A stretch of 64,000 bases of DNA from Colocasia esculenta (taxonomy: Eukaryota; Streptophyta; Magnoliopsida; Alismatales; Araceae), in NCBI GenBank assembly GCA_014218235.1, contig CM024759.1, forward strand, positions 6,464,712 to 6,528,711. The letters are read 5' to 3'. Both the position numbers and the translations under genes were made by a program. Positions 19,601-29,913 of the stretch are shown in pieces (position 1 is the first letter of the stretch; each line of letters starts with the position of its first letter). The notes below the pieces were generated by a model. It did not search any database. It saw only the letters and a program-made list of their open reading frames with translations, and had not been told where the DNA came from.

Positions 19601-20899
19601 ATGGCTCCTCCCAAGCGCAGCGATAAGGGCAAAGCAGTTGCCTCTCCATCCAAACGATCTCGTCCCTCCAGTGGCTCACATGGCGATGAGTATGATGGTA
19701 ATCTCTTTCAGAGTCTTCATGCCTTTCAGTTTTATTCCTCAGACATTGTGGCTAGAAAAGTGCATATGGGCAAGAGAATAGACTTTGAGTTCTTTGAGAA
19801 TGCCAGTTTTGATCTTGAAGGCTTGTTTGATGCTTTGGGCTGGGTTCCATATGTTTCAATGAATGAGAAGGTGTATCCTCATCTGGTCAACCTCTTTTAT
19901 GCCAATCTTGTTGTGAGTGATAAGAAAATTAGCACCTATGTGAAGGGAGTGCATATTCCTCTCCGAGTATCTCTGCTTTCAGAAGTTATGGAAATCCCGG
20001 TTTTGCAAGAAGTGCATTATAAGTCTGTGTTAGATCATCGGCCTGAAGCTTACCGTCGTATCTTAGAAGCCGATGTAGATCCTCTGCATATTGAACGAGT
20101 TAATGCAAACTCCTTTCCGGCTCTTCATCGTTTTCTTCACAAATTGGTGTGCTCCATTTTAGTTCCTCGAAGTGGAAGCATGGATGGTGTAACAGATGAT
20201 CACATTCTGCTCATTCAAGCTCTTCTAGATGGCTCTTATGTGGATCTCCCGAACATCACCTTAAACTATATTCGGGATGTTATTGGTGTGCCCAAAAGAT
20301 CTCTCATTTATGGAATGCTCATTACTAGAATTTTGAGGAAGTTCAAGGTCAATTTTTCTGGAGAAGAAAGCAAAAGCTTGTCTGGTTTTGATGTGATTGA
20401 CAGTGGCACCTTGGCGCGTATGAAGATGTCCATTCACGATGGAGTATTTGTTCGAACTGTTTCCCGCACTCCCCAGAAGGGACAGGGTCCCCCTGATGAT
20501 GCTGGTGATGAGTTCTGTCTCTCCACTCCAGGCACCACTCCCGGTCCTTCCCGGCCCAGTGCTTCTGTTGATCAGTTGACCCAGTTATTTTCAGATTTTA
20601 GCACTTCGGTGTTTGCCCGTTTTGATTCAATGGACACTCGTCTTGATGCCATGGATTATAAGATTGACTCTCAATTTGGCTCTTTTGAATCCAAGGTTGA
20701 TGACCTTCGCACAGATATTTCTGTATTCAAGATGCAGCAAGATCAGATTGAGAAGTTTGTGGAGACTGTTGCCAAGCGTCAAGATTTAGTGCTGGGAAAT
20801 CATCAAGAAATCAAGAACAATCTGAAGGACCTTGCCGCTGCTGGCAAAATTATGTGGGACACCCTCACTCAGCCTCCTCCTCCTCCACCTTCTCTTTGA
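19601..20899 (+). CDS. Extra ORF of copia A downstream of pol (Sirevirus env-position ORF)
   Basis: The 432-residue frame lies between pol and the 3' LTR, the place where Sirevirus-like copia elements carry an additional, often called envelope-like, gene. The N terminus is basic (PPKRSDKGKAVA, SKRSRPSSG) and could act as a nuclear signal. Residues about 30-270 form a compact domain with FEFFENASFDLEGLFDALGW, VRKVHMGKR-like and RSLIYGMLIT blocks. It resembles the putative plant transposon protein domains attached to retroelements. Residues about 325-420 are heptad-like (FDSMDTRLDAMDYKID, FESKVDDLRTDIS) and probably form a coiled coil. The protein ends in PPPPPPSL. I see no signal peptide or clear membrane segment, so an envelope role is not supported by the sequence. 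The frame is intact although gag and pol of the same element are broken. The start at 19601 follows the pyrimidine-rich leader. Confidence 0.75.
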   Translation: MAPPKRSDKGKAVASPSKRSRPSSGSHGDEYDGNLFQSLHAFQFYSSDIVARKVHMGKRIDFEFFENASFDLEGLFDALGWVPYVSMNEKVYPHLVNLFYANLVVSDKKISTYVKGVHIPLRVSLLSEVMEIPVLQEVHYKSVLDHRPEAYRRILEADVDPLHIERVNANSFPALHRFLHKLVCSILVPRSGSMDGVTDDHILLIQALLDGSYVDLPNITLNYIRDVIGVPKRSLIYGMLITRILRKFKVNFSGEESKSLSGFDVIDSGTLARMKMSIHDGVFVRTVSRTPQKGQGPPDDAGDEFCLSTPGTTPGPSRPSASVDQLTQLFSDFSTSVFARFDSMDTRLDAMDYKIDSQFGSFESKVDDLRTDISVFKMQQDQIEKFVETVAKRQDLVLGNHQEIKNNLKDLAAAGKIMWDTLTQPPPPPPSL

Positions 20900-21348
20900 C
20901 CTCTCTTACTCCTTCCATTATCTCTGTTCCTTGATCCATTTCCCTGGCTCTTCACTTCTTATTTCTCTTTTTGATATGGGCTACATTCCCTCCTCTCCTT
21001 TTTGACGATGACAAAAAGGGGGAGAACTTATGTGTTTTTGATGTTGTTAGTTTTCATGGGTGCTCATAGTAAGGGGGAGTTATCTCCTTGTGGTTGATTG
21101 GGAGTTGAAGAATGTAACTCTTTTGCAATATGAATGTAACTCTTTTGCAATATGAATGGAAAACCATGACCTTTCTTGAGAAATTTAAATACCTTAGTGT
21201 TTCAATTTACATGCCTTAATGTGTTGAGGATTTTGTGTGAAGATGTGTTTTTGACTTACATGCCTTATTGTGTTTTGGTATCATTGATAGGTTAGTCATA
21301 TTGATTATTCTTGTGTAGGTGTTTTGTCATCATCAAAAAGGGGGAGAT
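20900..21348 (+). promoter_or_regulatory. 3' region of A with three polypurine-tract copies
   Basis: Three copies of AAGGGGGAG occur: at 21013-21025 (ACAAAAAGGGGGAGA), at 21071-21079, and directly before the 3' LTR at 21334-21347 (CAAAAAGGGGGAGAT). Iterated polypurine tracts before the 3' LTR are a described Sirevirus feature. A 22-bp direct duplication ('aatgtaactcttttgcaata' unit) lies at about 21113-21157. No gene is seen after 20899. Confidence 0.8.
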
Positions 21349-22501
21349 TGTTGGATCCCTTTGAATTTTGATGATCACAAAACACTCATGTTGTTTGCTA
21401 ACATGTTTGCGAAGAAAGTGCAGAAAACAGGGCATCACATTAAAGCAAAAGACTTCAAAGAAGCCCCAAAAAAATTTCCTGTCAACTGGAGTCGACCTCC
21501 AAGCTTCAAAGGAGTCGACCCACTCTGTGTTCAGTTTTTTGGAGTCGACCCCGAGTCTCTAAGGGAGTCGACCCCCTTTAAATGGCCTGTCCTGCAGCTT
21601 AACCAGAGTCGACCCCGGCCTTCAACTGGAGTCGACCCCGACTGTGCTCAGTTTTTCAGAGTCGACCCCAGCCTTCTAAGGGAGTCGACCCCCATTCAAA
21701 AGTGCTCATTTTCTTCAACTGGAGTCGACCCCCAGTTTGTTCTGGAGTCGACCCTGACCTTTTCTGGAGTCGACCCCATCAAAAGTTGGAGTCGACCCTG
21801 ACATGCAGAAATTCTGAAAAGCACTTTTTGACTGCCTTTTTGACCAAGACCACTTTCCACCTTCTCTCAAACGGCTACCTTTGTGGAAGGGGTATAAAAA
21901 GGACACCTGGGGGAAACCCTAGGCAAGGGAATTTCGTGGAGAAGTGTGCCTCCTTCAAGAGTTTCATCTCAAACTTCTTCTCTAAGCTTTTTCAGCCTTC
22001 CAAAGCTTCCATCTGCTACATCCCTGCTGAAGGCATCTTTTTGGGGAGATCTTCTCATCATCAAAGCTTCATCAACATCTGAAGATCATCCTCCAGAGCT
22101 TGGCATTGAGTTTGCTTGTTTATTAACATCTCTTTCTATTGTTTATTGTTGGGTGAGCTAGGCACCGCATCAACTAGCTGTGTTTTGGTGAGCTAGACAC
22201 CGGGTTAACTAGCTATTTGTTGGTGAGCTGGGCACCGTTTCAACCAGCGGTTGTGTTCATCTCTTAGTGAGGGAAATCTCACCGTGTTGGTGAGGACTAG
22301 ATGTAGGTAGACCAACGGGGGTCTTACCGAACCAGGATAAATCAGCGTGTCCTTGTGTGATTGCTTCCTTCTTCCCTCTCAGCTCTCCTTGTTTTTTCAT
22401 TCGTTATCATTTCCGCATTAGTTTCCGTAGTCCATTCTAGTCAAAGTTTTTAAAGCCCTATTCACCCCCCTCTAGGGCTAGTCATAGTCTAGATCCTTTC
22501 A
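21349..22501 (+). repeat. 3' LTR of element A
   Basis: The 1153-bp LTR is collinear with the 5' LTR. Its GTCGAC array (21488-21801) keeps all twelve cores, and the TATA box lies near 21893. It ends TTTCA, followed by the CTACT duplication. The differences between the LTRs are mainly transitions and fall more often on the decayed side in the 5' copy. Confidence 0.95.
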
Positions 22502-22506
22502 CTACT

Positions 22507-23106
22507 GAACTGTGATTCTTATGAAACCCGCCGCACACATGTTTTTTCAGGCCACAGGTGAGGTACCACAAAAAAGTTCGAAGTTTCAACAGGCAGGTCT
22601 TAGGACTAGTCTGAAGCATTTCTAGAAGGATTTTTTTTTGTCATTTTTGGGATTGTATTCTAATTAAAGTGGGTTAAGGTATTCAATAATCCAACGTAAA
22701 CAGTTTAAATCGCAGGTGTCAAGTTGTTGTACGTTAGGGATGTGATCCGACGTTAGATTTGTTGAATAAAAATTATATAGATTGTTTCCTCAAAAGAGAA
22801 ATATTAATTAATGCTCTGCGGAGAGATAGTAAAAATGATGAAAATTATTTTTTTTTTTAAAAATATTAATTGAAAAAAATGAGAAAGAAAAATCTCGATA
22901 GATTTTTAAATGATAGGACAAAGAAAGTTATCAATTTGTGTACGACAGCGGGAAGGAACGGGTCGTTCTCCACTACTTCTCCGGTCTCTGGTCAACGACG
23001 GTCCGAGAAGGGCAGCGTAAGCTGTTAGTAGCTGGGCCACTAATAAATGCTTACGTTGGTTTGACCCAGTAAGGGAAAGAAACATACATATATGTGTGTT
23101 TGTTTG
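22507..23106 (+). other. Non-coding; start continues the LTR remnant interrupted by A
   Basis: The first part ('ttttttcaggccacaggtgag') resembles the transcribed part of Tekay-type LTRs, where a 'tttcaggta' block recurs (for example near 11239 and 51511). It is taken as the right half of the remnant that begins at 1055. The rest is AT-rich with a short G/C-richer stretch around 22945-23060. No reading frame with protein-family signal is present. Confidence 0.45.
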
Positions 23107-23745
23107 AGCGGAAAACTCGTGTTATGAAATTTTTTTTGGAAAAACTTTTTTTTTCAAATTGTTTGATAATGTTGAAAAATAAAATCTAGAAAATGAAATC
23201 TCACAAATTTCGGAAATTGGCATCCGCGGCAAAACCGCGGATGCCATTTTCCAAGCAGAGTTGTTACAGTTGACAATTTACGTGCTATTCACGTAAATTG
23301 TGTTTTTATTTTTTTTCCACTTATTTAAATAGTATTTGTCAAATTTAATTATTTCTCAATAGTTAATTTATTTTTTACTTTTTTATTAAAATATATTTAG
23401 AATATTATTCATTCAAATTATATTTTTATTTTATTTCTCCAACTTTAAATTATCTTTGTCAAAATTATTTATTTTTCATTAGTTATTTAATTTTGTTTTA
23501 TTTTTTAAAAATATTAAAAATAAAAATAAAATAAAATAAAAAATTGATGAATAATATTAGTACACAAAGAATATATGACTCTCTCATTTCATTAGATCAT
23601 AAGATCTCATATCTCTCTATACAGTTTTATATTTTCCTAACAACCAAATAGATAATTACGTTTTCATTTTCACGGAAAAGTTATTCCGTGAAAATTTATT
23701 TCCCTCTGAAACTATTTTACATACAACCAAACAGACCCATAGTTG
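23107..23745 (+). mobile_element. AT-rich non-autonomous element with three perfect hairpins
   Basis: Three short-loop hairpins occur in one non-coding stretch. At 23219-23245, GGCATCCGCGG pairs with CCGCGGATGCC across 5 nt. At 23273-23301 a 12-bp stem is ACAATTTACGTG / CACGTAAATTGT with 5 nt between. At 23667-23694, TTTTCACGGAA pairs with TTCCGTGAAAA. The right edge ('acaaccaaacagaccc') reads on the other strand as GGGTCTGTTTGGTTGT, a form common at ends of Tourist/Harbinger-type small elements. The left edge ('gtgtgtttgtttga') is a weaker match. Ends and target duplication are not defined, so the class is uncertain. Confidence 0.4.
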
Positions 23746-24851
23746 TTTTGCTATTTTTGATTCATGGTTTGGATTAGGCTAATTAGTATCTTCATGTCTA
23801 CTGGTGTGGAGGGTGAGGAAGCGCACTTTGACCAATGGGCTACAATGTGTTTTGCCGAATGGAAAGATAGAGGTGCGTTTCTAAATATATTTAATAAGTG
23901 TCACTAATTAACATTTCTCGCATATATAGATATATACTACATAACAAAGCACAAAGCAGTGGTAGTTAATTTATATCTCGAGTCTGAGTATTCATTGAGC
24001 AACAGGTCATACTTACACTTCAAAAAAAGTATATATCATATGTACACGTATGTGCTGATGCCACGTTAATACATATGATTGGTATACTTACATTTTAAAA
24101 AGAAAAATATTTAGTGCCCTTCAAAATGATAATAAAAGTGATATAGATTGTCTTTCAAATAAGAATTCTATTAATTGATAAAGCGAGAGAGAAAAGTTTT
24201 GATAGTTTTTTAACTAATAAAATTATTTACAAATTAGTAATTTACATTATCTTTATTACCTTTCTTAAATAAAAGATATTTTTTTCGGACAAAAGCTAAT
24301 TAAATCTCTCTTCAGGTTAATCTTCATGCTAGAAACATAATCTCACATCTTTTCTAATTTGTATAGTGTATATTGTAAGTATTTTCCGACCAAAATTCAT
24401 GCTATCATGTGTACCTGACCCCTTGTTCATCTCTTCAAATCCTGTTCAATCTATATTCTTATGCCATTTTTTTTTTGTTTCTGTGTGTTCATGAACATGT
24501 TAGCAATATTTTAAAATTGGTTTGGTGATTTTTCATACATTAATATACGTTGAGATCTAGGACTTTTATTACACATGTGTCACAAACGAGTTCAGTATTG
24601 TGCATGAACGCGGTGACCCTGGCGACTGTGTTTTGAACGCCACGGTGCATATACTGTGTTAAAGATGTGGCACCCTACACTAGCATATCCTCTTAACCAG
24701 AACGTGTTGGGCTTCAAGATCGCATTTTGAACACGAAGGCCACCGCCGCCATGTCCTAATTGTCGATCTAGAAACTTGATTTCAACCAATTAAAACCTGA
24801 TTTCATGGTTGTTAATGATTGATTAACCCCTTCACACTTGATATATAGTAA
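23746..24851 (+). other. AT-rich intergenic sequence without a supported gene
   Basis: There is no protein-family signal and frames are short. Around 24590-24740 it has 'ttttgaacgc' motifs with C/G flanks ('ggcgactgtgttttgaacgc', 'cgcattttgaacacg'), echoing the motif cluster of the LTR remnant at 1200-1800. This suggests another LTR fragment. Confidence 0.4.
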
Positions 24852-26999
24852 AGTAACTTGCTAATTAACATCATGTAACCTTTTAAATTAAGATTTAATC
24901 ATTCCTTTAATTAATTAAATGATCTGATCTTCAAGCTATCTTTTGATTATCTCTCATGATTTTCACATACACATATCAACATCCACTAAACTTGTGGGTT
25001 ATCACCATGTTGATAACCATGAGATTATTTTCCAAGATGTAAAAATTATTAAATAAAGAGTTTTTTTAAAATTAAATAATACATATATGTTCTCCTAAAT
25101 CTATGTTTTGGAACACCGATATTACTACTCTGTAATCTTAGAAGTCCTCTAGGACACCGAGCAATTGTTTCAAAACTCTCTCTTGGAATATCACAAGAAT
25201 CCTCCATCAAGTATTTCTCCTACAGGACTAGAACTCCTTCGCCAAAGTCTATGTAAGTTTTTGTGTGTTTGAAAATCCTCTATGACGTCGAACTAGTTGT
25301 ACCCTAACACCCACACCCACCACTAGAACCATGCCGAACCTATACGACACATTCTGATACACTTTGTCCTTCTGATTAAAAATGCACTTGAGGTGATAGC
25401 CGCGTTCTGAACGTGCATGCCTACCCAGCCGCATTCCCATTCTAAATGCACCCTAATATCTGACCGCATTCTGGTCACAGTCAGGGGTAATTAAGACCAC
25501 ATTACCCTTACTTTGTCAGCGGCCTGTGTACAATGTGTAGTAGCCATTACTCGTGCGTTTCTCGTACTATTTCATAATATGAACCACTATATGTTTTTAT
25601 GTAATTAGAAACAATCTCTTCTCTCTCTCATCCTCGACAATCTCATCTTTCTTTCGTGAAATTCTCATCTACTCATCCTCGTCGTTTCATCATGTGGAAC
25701 TTAGTAGGCCATTTAATATGATTATCCAGATAAAATAAATATGACTGTAATTTTTGTGCATATAGAGTCATGTCTGGTCCTGGGAGGAGTATTTGAAGAT
25801 ACTTGTTCCTACAAGAGTTTAATGACATGATGTGGCATTGTACCAAAGTATTTATTCTTGATTGATCTATGACAATCAACTCGTGAACGTGCTTGACGAG
25901 ATATTACTTGACTTGTACATGTTGTCATGTTAGGTATTTTACTTGCGATATGGTCAATTCTCTCTCTCATTATACATGATACTTGTTAATTGCTATTCAT
26001 ACTTGATATCTTCATGTAATTGCTCTCTAAAATCGTCATGACTTGCTATTCATCATGTAGTTATTCTGCTTGTTAAGATGTTAATTACTTAAAATATGTC
26101 TGGAAATAAATTAATCCTACTAGATGTCTTGCTTACCAAATTTTTCATATCTTTAGATGAATCACGTGACGTAGTAGAAGAGTTACCATAGTGTTATAGT
26201 ATAGTAGAGTCAAGTTTAATTAGTTTGTTTTTAGTCTACTCAATGTAAAGTGTCATATTGGGCCATATATAATGGTACTGATTAGTGGGTGTAATAGAAC
26301 TTAATAATTGTTATCAATAAAATTAAAAGTTTCTTATTAATTTTCAAGTTATCTTTTGTATTTAGTTTACTTTGATTGTCATATATATGTATCTACTCGC
26401 ATTCCAATATTCTAAATTGGGGGCGTGATTGAGAGAATGTGTTAAACGTTGGTACATCATCGGCTTTGAGAAATAGAAACATAGTATATAGCGGCAAGTG
26501 TGCGGCATCTATGAACTTGGACATCATAAAGAAAACAACATGTACCGAGGCGGGCAGCCGCAAGACTAGAATTTTGACTGTACACACACACTCTTTAATT
26601 CTTTCGTGATGCTGTTTCGTGAAAGAGAAAGATTTCTGATATATATGGTGGGGGTTGGATCTCATCCTCATGCAAAATACTTAATCTATTTATATAGTTC
26701 GCACGGTGTTAAGTTAAACGCCGTGCAAGTTAATAGATAGCGGAGGTACTGTGATATATAGATGCCATATCAAAATCTAAAATTTGTAATTTGAAACTTA
26801 AACTTTTAATTTTCAAGTTAATAGAGAGCAGGTTGGAACGCCATGCAGGTGTTGAAGCAGCAGCAGCCCAAGAGATTGACCCAGTACTGGAATACGACAG
26901 ACGAACCTGCAGAGACGTTTGTGCTCCTCCAAACCAAAGAACCAATTCCATGTTGGAGGCGGGCTAACTAGTGACTACGTACGTACAATCTTATATTTA
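24852..26999 (+). repeat. Duplicated segment, copy 1 (second copy at 38851-40274)
   Basis: Both copies start 'taacttgctaattaa' and share long collinear blocks. One (25070-25650 with 38880-39415) is an LTR-like repeat containing 'ctctaggacaccgagcaattg'. The other (about 26430-26999 with 39577-40270) includes 'tagcggcaagtgt', 'acaacatgtaccgagg' and 'ttgaagcagcagcag', and ends '...gtacaatcttatat'. Copy 1 carries about 700 extra bases at 25690-26390. Both copies are non-coding as far as can be seen. Confidence 0.75.
25690..26390 (+). mobile_element. Decayed Tekay-type LTR fragment
   Basis: It contains 'catgtctggtcctgggagga' near 25768-25788. That is the conserved block found in the LTRs of B (10903), C (46103 and 51083) and D (minus, near 28990-29010), here with degenerate flanks. 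It is absent from the second copy of the duplicated segment, consistent with a separate insertion or retention. Ends are not defined. Confidence 0.45.
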
Positions 27000-27524
27000 T
27001 TGGAACAAGCTGTATTTTTGTTGATTTGGTGAGATAAGTATTCAAAGTAAATCTTTCTTTCATTAATTTAAAATTGATAAATCTTAGAAGTGCGGAATGG
27101 GAAAGCACTGTTTTATATATGTATGCACAGCTACCTTAAGCAAATAACTAACCAGAACATAAATATATATTCTAGTAGATTTAGATAGACGGAGCGTTTA
27201 ATTTGTAATATCTTTAGACGTCCAAGCAACAAATAAGATCCAAAGTGTAAGGACATGACACCACATTCTAATCAGCTAATGAAGTCCTCATCTGGATGCA
27301 TGGTGCCTCGACCAGCACCTCCCAATATATATGTATATATAGATTTAGATCTCTCATGCAGCGTTGATTGATTCATAACTTGCATGCAGTGCGCGCCAAT
27401 AACAAATACTGCCAACGCCGCACCTGCAGGAAACAGTAGACAACGGCAGCTAGCTAGTTTGCGTTGGTTCGTCGCCATGGACGCCGGCGGTGCATGCCTT
27501 TTTTTTTTTTTTTGGGTAATAGTA
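27000..27524 (+). other. Intergenic, no supported gene
   Basis: AT-rich sequence ends in a G/C-richer patch (27360-27490) and a poly-T run of about 15 bases at 27499-27513. A 68-residue minus-strand frame (27272-27478) has a hydrophobic stretch (FPAGAALAVFVIG), but I recognise no family and the neighbouring bases give no gene structure. Confidence 0.4.
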
Positions 27525-27982
27525 TGTAGCCATTAACCAGCTCCTCAGAGTGTGTAGTAGACCAGGAAATACTGAACGGGACTTCTTTGAATCCCCTGTC
27601 AGACATGTTGGATCTTGATCAGGGTGTTTACCTCATCGTTATGAAATCTCGTAGGATCGAGAAGAAGGTTACAAAGTCTTCTTTGTTATCTCCTCACTTC
27701 AAATTAACGTCTTCGGAACCCGTTGGTGATGTCCCGTGTGAGAAATCTTGCACCAGGGTGAGAGAGAGTGTGTCTTGCGCAATATGCACACAGAGAGAGA
27801 GAGAGTCTTGCACAGGTTATTTTCCTAGAGAGAGAATACCCTTCTCTCATGCGCATGGGAGTGGAAGAGTCCTCCTTGACTCAGGAGACAACCGCACTAG
27901 CAGTTTCTCTCTTTCCAAAGGTTGCCAACCTTTGGATGCCCACGGTGGGCACCCAACCGATGGCAACTGCCATCGGTTAACA
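27525..27982 (-). repeat. 3' LTR of minus-strand copia E
   Basis: On the minus strand a polypurine-like AAGTGGGAGA is followed by TGTTAACC, read as the LTR start (plus 27982). The start of the LTR carries three back-to-back perfect or near-perfect palindromes (27915-27978). The other end, taken as 27525 (TGTAGCC on the plus strand), is approximate. Length of about 460 bp is usual for copia LTRs. The 5' LTR was not found because E is cut at its gag. Confidence 0.6.
27915..27978 (+). repeat. Three consecutive palindromes at the LTR start of E
   Basis: CCAAAGGTT/AACCTTTGG with a 3-nt spacer lies at 27915-27935. TGCCCAC-G-GTGGGCA lies at 27937-27951. AACCGATGGCA/TGCCATCGGTT with a 2-nt spacer lies at 27955-27978. 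They are nearly contiguous and fall just inside the LTR boundary. Confidence 0.9.
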
Positions 27983-28419
27983 TCTCCCACTTGCCCACAG
28001 AGGGCACAATAAAATATCAGTTACTCACTAAGAGCAATTCATCTCTCTACATTTACTTTTCATTAATCTTACATACGATGAATGGAGTGAAGGACCTTAC
28101 GAGAGTCGGTATAACAAATGAGTAGTGACCTATTAAGTTATCACTAAAACTAACAGATCACAATACTCTAAAGAAATCTCGTAGTACCCTAGATATCTTT
28201 AATATTCACCAGTTTTGACATCTTGGATCTCTTAAAAATTAGTGATGTCAAAACTTGAATGTTTTGTACTCACGACTTTATCGCCACTAAGTCGACATAG
28301 TCCCTCGAGGTATGAGCCACAAAACACGGTGCAATATTTAGATGTCTTTCTTGAGTTCTTATGTCAATTCAATTAGTCTTGATCACCGCTTTCCTAGTCA
28401 TGTCCCGTTGGACCGTATC
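27983..28419 (-). other. 3' untranslated part of copia E, left of solo LTR D
   Basis: It continues, on the minus strand, the long non-coding stretch that starts after the pol end at 32812. Solo LTR D splits it, with GTATC on both sides (28415-28419 and 32153-32157). No frame with protein signal is seen. Confidence 0.6.
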
Positions 28420-29392
28420 TGTCACGTCACGACATTTAATATATCTATAAATGCCGGAACGTGAACGAACGAGAAATCAAGAGTACAATTGAACTAACTG
28501 AATAGGACATTTGCTCAGAGGCTTCACTAAATAACATGTTATTATTTGCCATTCAATAGGTGTTACATGATTTCTGATTTACAATCTCATAAGTAAAATG
28601 TCGCCACGGTTGATCTCTCCACACACAAATCCCGAAGTTCCCACCTTCTAGAATTGTAGATACCTGAAATAGTAGGATTTAATGAGCTAACTAGCCCAGT
28701 AGAATTCAATTCCTTGAATTAAGAAGGATTCACAGGTATGATCTCAAGATAAGAACATGAACATTATTAACAATGAGTGTTCAAAGCTATAAACAAATGA
28801 GTCAATTCAATAACACATGAAGAACCAAGGTAATATAGGAGCATGATCAATATCTCAGGATGTTACTTAAGTTTAGAATCAAGCACTTATTCACACACAC
28901 ATGTGTATTATGATGACTAATCAAACCACTTAATGATGCATGCCAACATCCATTGTCCTCATCGCCCCCGCGCGGCCACTGACGAATTCGGGCGCTCCCC
29001 CCAGGACTGAACCAGCCCTTTATTTGCCAGGCATATTACTCAAATGAGTCCCAAAGACTCGCAACTCGTCATCATAACACACTCATTATTGTAATGAGTC
29101 AAGGATACAAGGATTTTACTCATAGTTACTCAAAATTTGCACACAAGAACCAAGGAACTTTGGTTCCTTCACTGATTTCAGAAATTGATAGTTTCACAAG
29201 AACAATTTTGTTCGAAACTTGGAGAAATAATTCAAGGAAAAAGGAAAGATCACCTGACTAGGGGTGAACACGGTCTGGTTCGGTCCGGTTCACCCCTCAT
29301 TTTTTACCAAACCGAACCAAACCGATTACTGTAGCAAACCGAACCGAACCGAAATTAAAAAAAAAAAAAAAAGGTTTGCGCGGCCGCCCGCG

Positions 29393-29455
29393 GGAGTGGA
29401 TCTCGCGACCTCCGCGAGGTCCGCGTGAACAGAGGGCGGGGCTGACCGTTGCGCT
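29393..29455 (-). repeat. tRNA-like segment 1 inside the hAT-like element
   Basis: On the minus strand an A-box-like TAGCGCAACGGTC (plus 29443-29455) is followed about 35 nt later by a B-box-like GGTCGCGAGATCCACTCC (plus 29393-29410). Order and spacing are as in a tRNA gene or tRNA-derived SINE head. It does not look like an intact tRNA. Confidence 0.5.
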
Positions 29456-29550
29456 ACATGCGCCTTCAAGTATATATGTTATACTAATTTATTATATACA
29501 CATATTAAGTTTAAATTAAACACACACAAAAAGCTCGCGCGCGGCAGTCG

Positions 29551-29616
29551 CGAGATTCGATCTCGCGACCTCCGCCGCACAGAGGGCGCGCCTCCAAGCC
29601 TCCGACCACTGCGCCA
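29551..29616 (-). repeat. tRNA-like segment 2 inside the hAT-like element
   Basis: On the minus strand TGGCGCAGTGGTC (plus 29604-29616) is a close A-box match. GGTCGCGAGATCGAATCTCG (plus 29551-29570) holds a B-box-like GATCGAATC. Spacing fits a tRNA body. Segment 1 has the same orientation and shares the GGTCGCGAGATC core, so the two may be duplicates. Confidence 0.55.
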
Positions 29617-29913
29617 CAGATGTTTTTTTGTATATGTGTATTATTTAATTAATTATATATACATTCGGTTCATTTCAGTTTCCCAACTCAAAACCGAACC
29701 GTAAGGCTCATGAAACCGAACCGAACCGGTCGGTTCGGTTCGGTTTTTCGGTTTGGACCAAATAATGAACACCCCTACACCTGACTGGTTTTAGTAGAGG
29801 CTTAGATAGTAAAAACCACAAACTATAGGTAGACTATTAGTTGGAGCAATTGGGTAGGATTTACAATGAAGAACGGAGTCAAATAGATGCTAGATACATG
29901 ACTTTGACAAGGC

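Larger units (their letters stand above)
2546..22501 (+). mobile_element. Copia element A (Sirevirus-like), complete boundaries, carrying nested gypsy B
   Basis: The two LTRs (2546-3698 and 21349-22501) have equal length, 1153 bp, start TGTTGG and end TTTCA. They are flanked by the same 5-bp target duplication, CTACT, at 2541-2545 and 22502-22506. By eye they differ at about nine positions, mostly transitions, so the insertion is fairly recent. Order inside: primer site, gag, protease, damaged integrase, reverse transcriptase, RNase H, then an extra ORF and iterated polypurine tracts before the 3' LTR. An extra ORF after pol and repeated polypurine tracts are known features of the Sirevirus (SIRE/Maximus) group. 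Without nested element B and its duplicated target, A is about 9.4 kb. Frame breaks and an integrase deletion make it non-autonomous. Confidence 0.93.
29259..29777 (+). mobile_element. Non-autonomous hAT-like element in LTR D
   Basis: Terminal inverted repeats are TAGGGGTGAACA at the left and TGAACACCCCTA at the right. An 8-bp target duplication, CACCTGAC, lies at 29251-29258 and 29778-29785, as hAT elements produce. Next to the ends are inverted 'ccgaaccgaacc' / 'ggttcggttcgg' blocks that would fold back. The 519-bp body has no transposase frame and contains two tRNA-like segments. Confidence 0.88.

Noticed and set aside
26730..26951. Possible host gene fragment around 'ttgaagcagcagcagcc'
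   Set aside because: The block is present in both copies of the duplicated segment, but the frames differ between copies and no splice or domain structure supports a gene.
27272..27478. 68-residue minus-strand ORF with a hydrophobic core
   Set aside because: No homologous family is recognised, there is no supporting gene context, and the length is within chance expectation.
27587..28012. 141-residue ORF with a serine/arginine-rich sequence
   Set aside because: It lies antisense over the LTR of copia E and includes its palindromes and an AG microsatellite.
29393..29616. Functional tRNA genes
   Set aside because: Box-like motifs are present, but no acceptor stem pairing or clear anticodon arm was found. 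They are better described as tRNA-derived segments.
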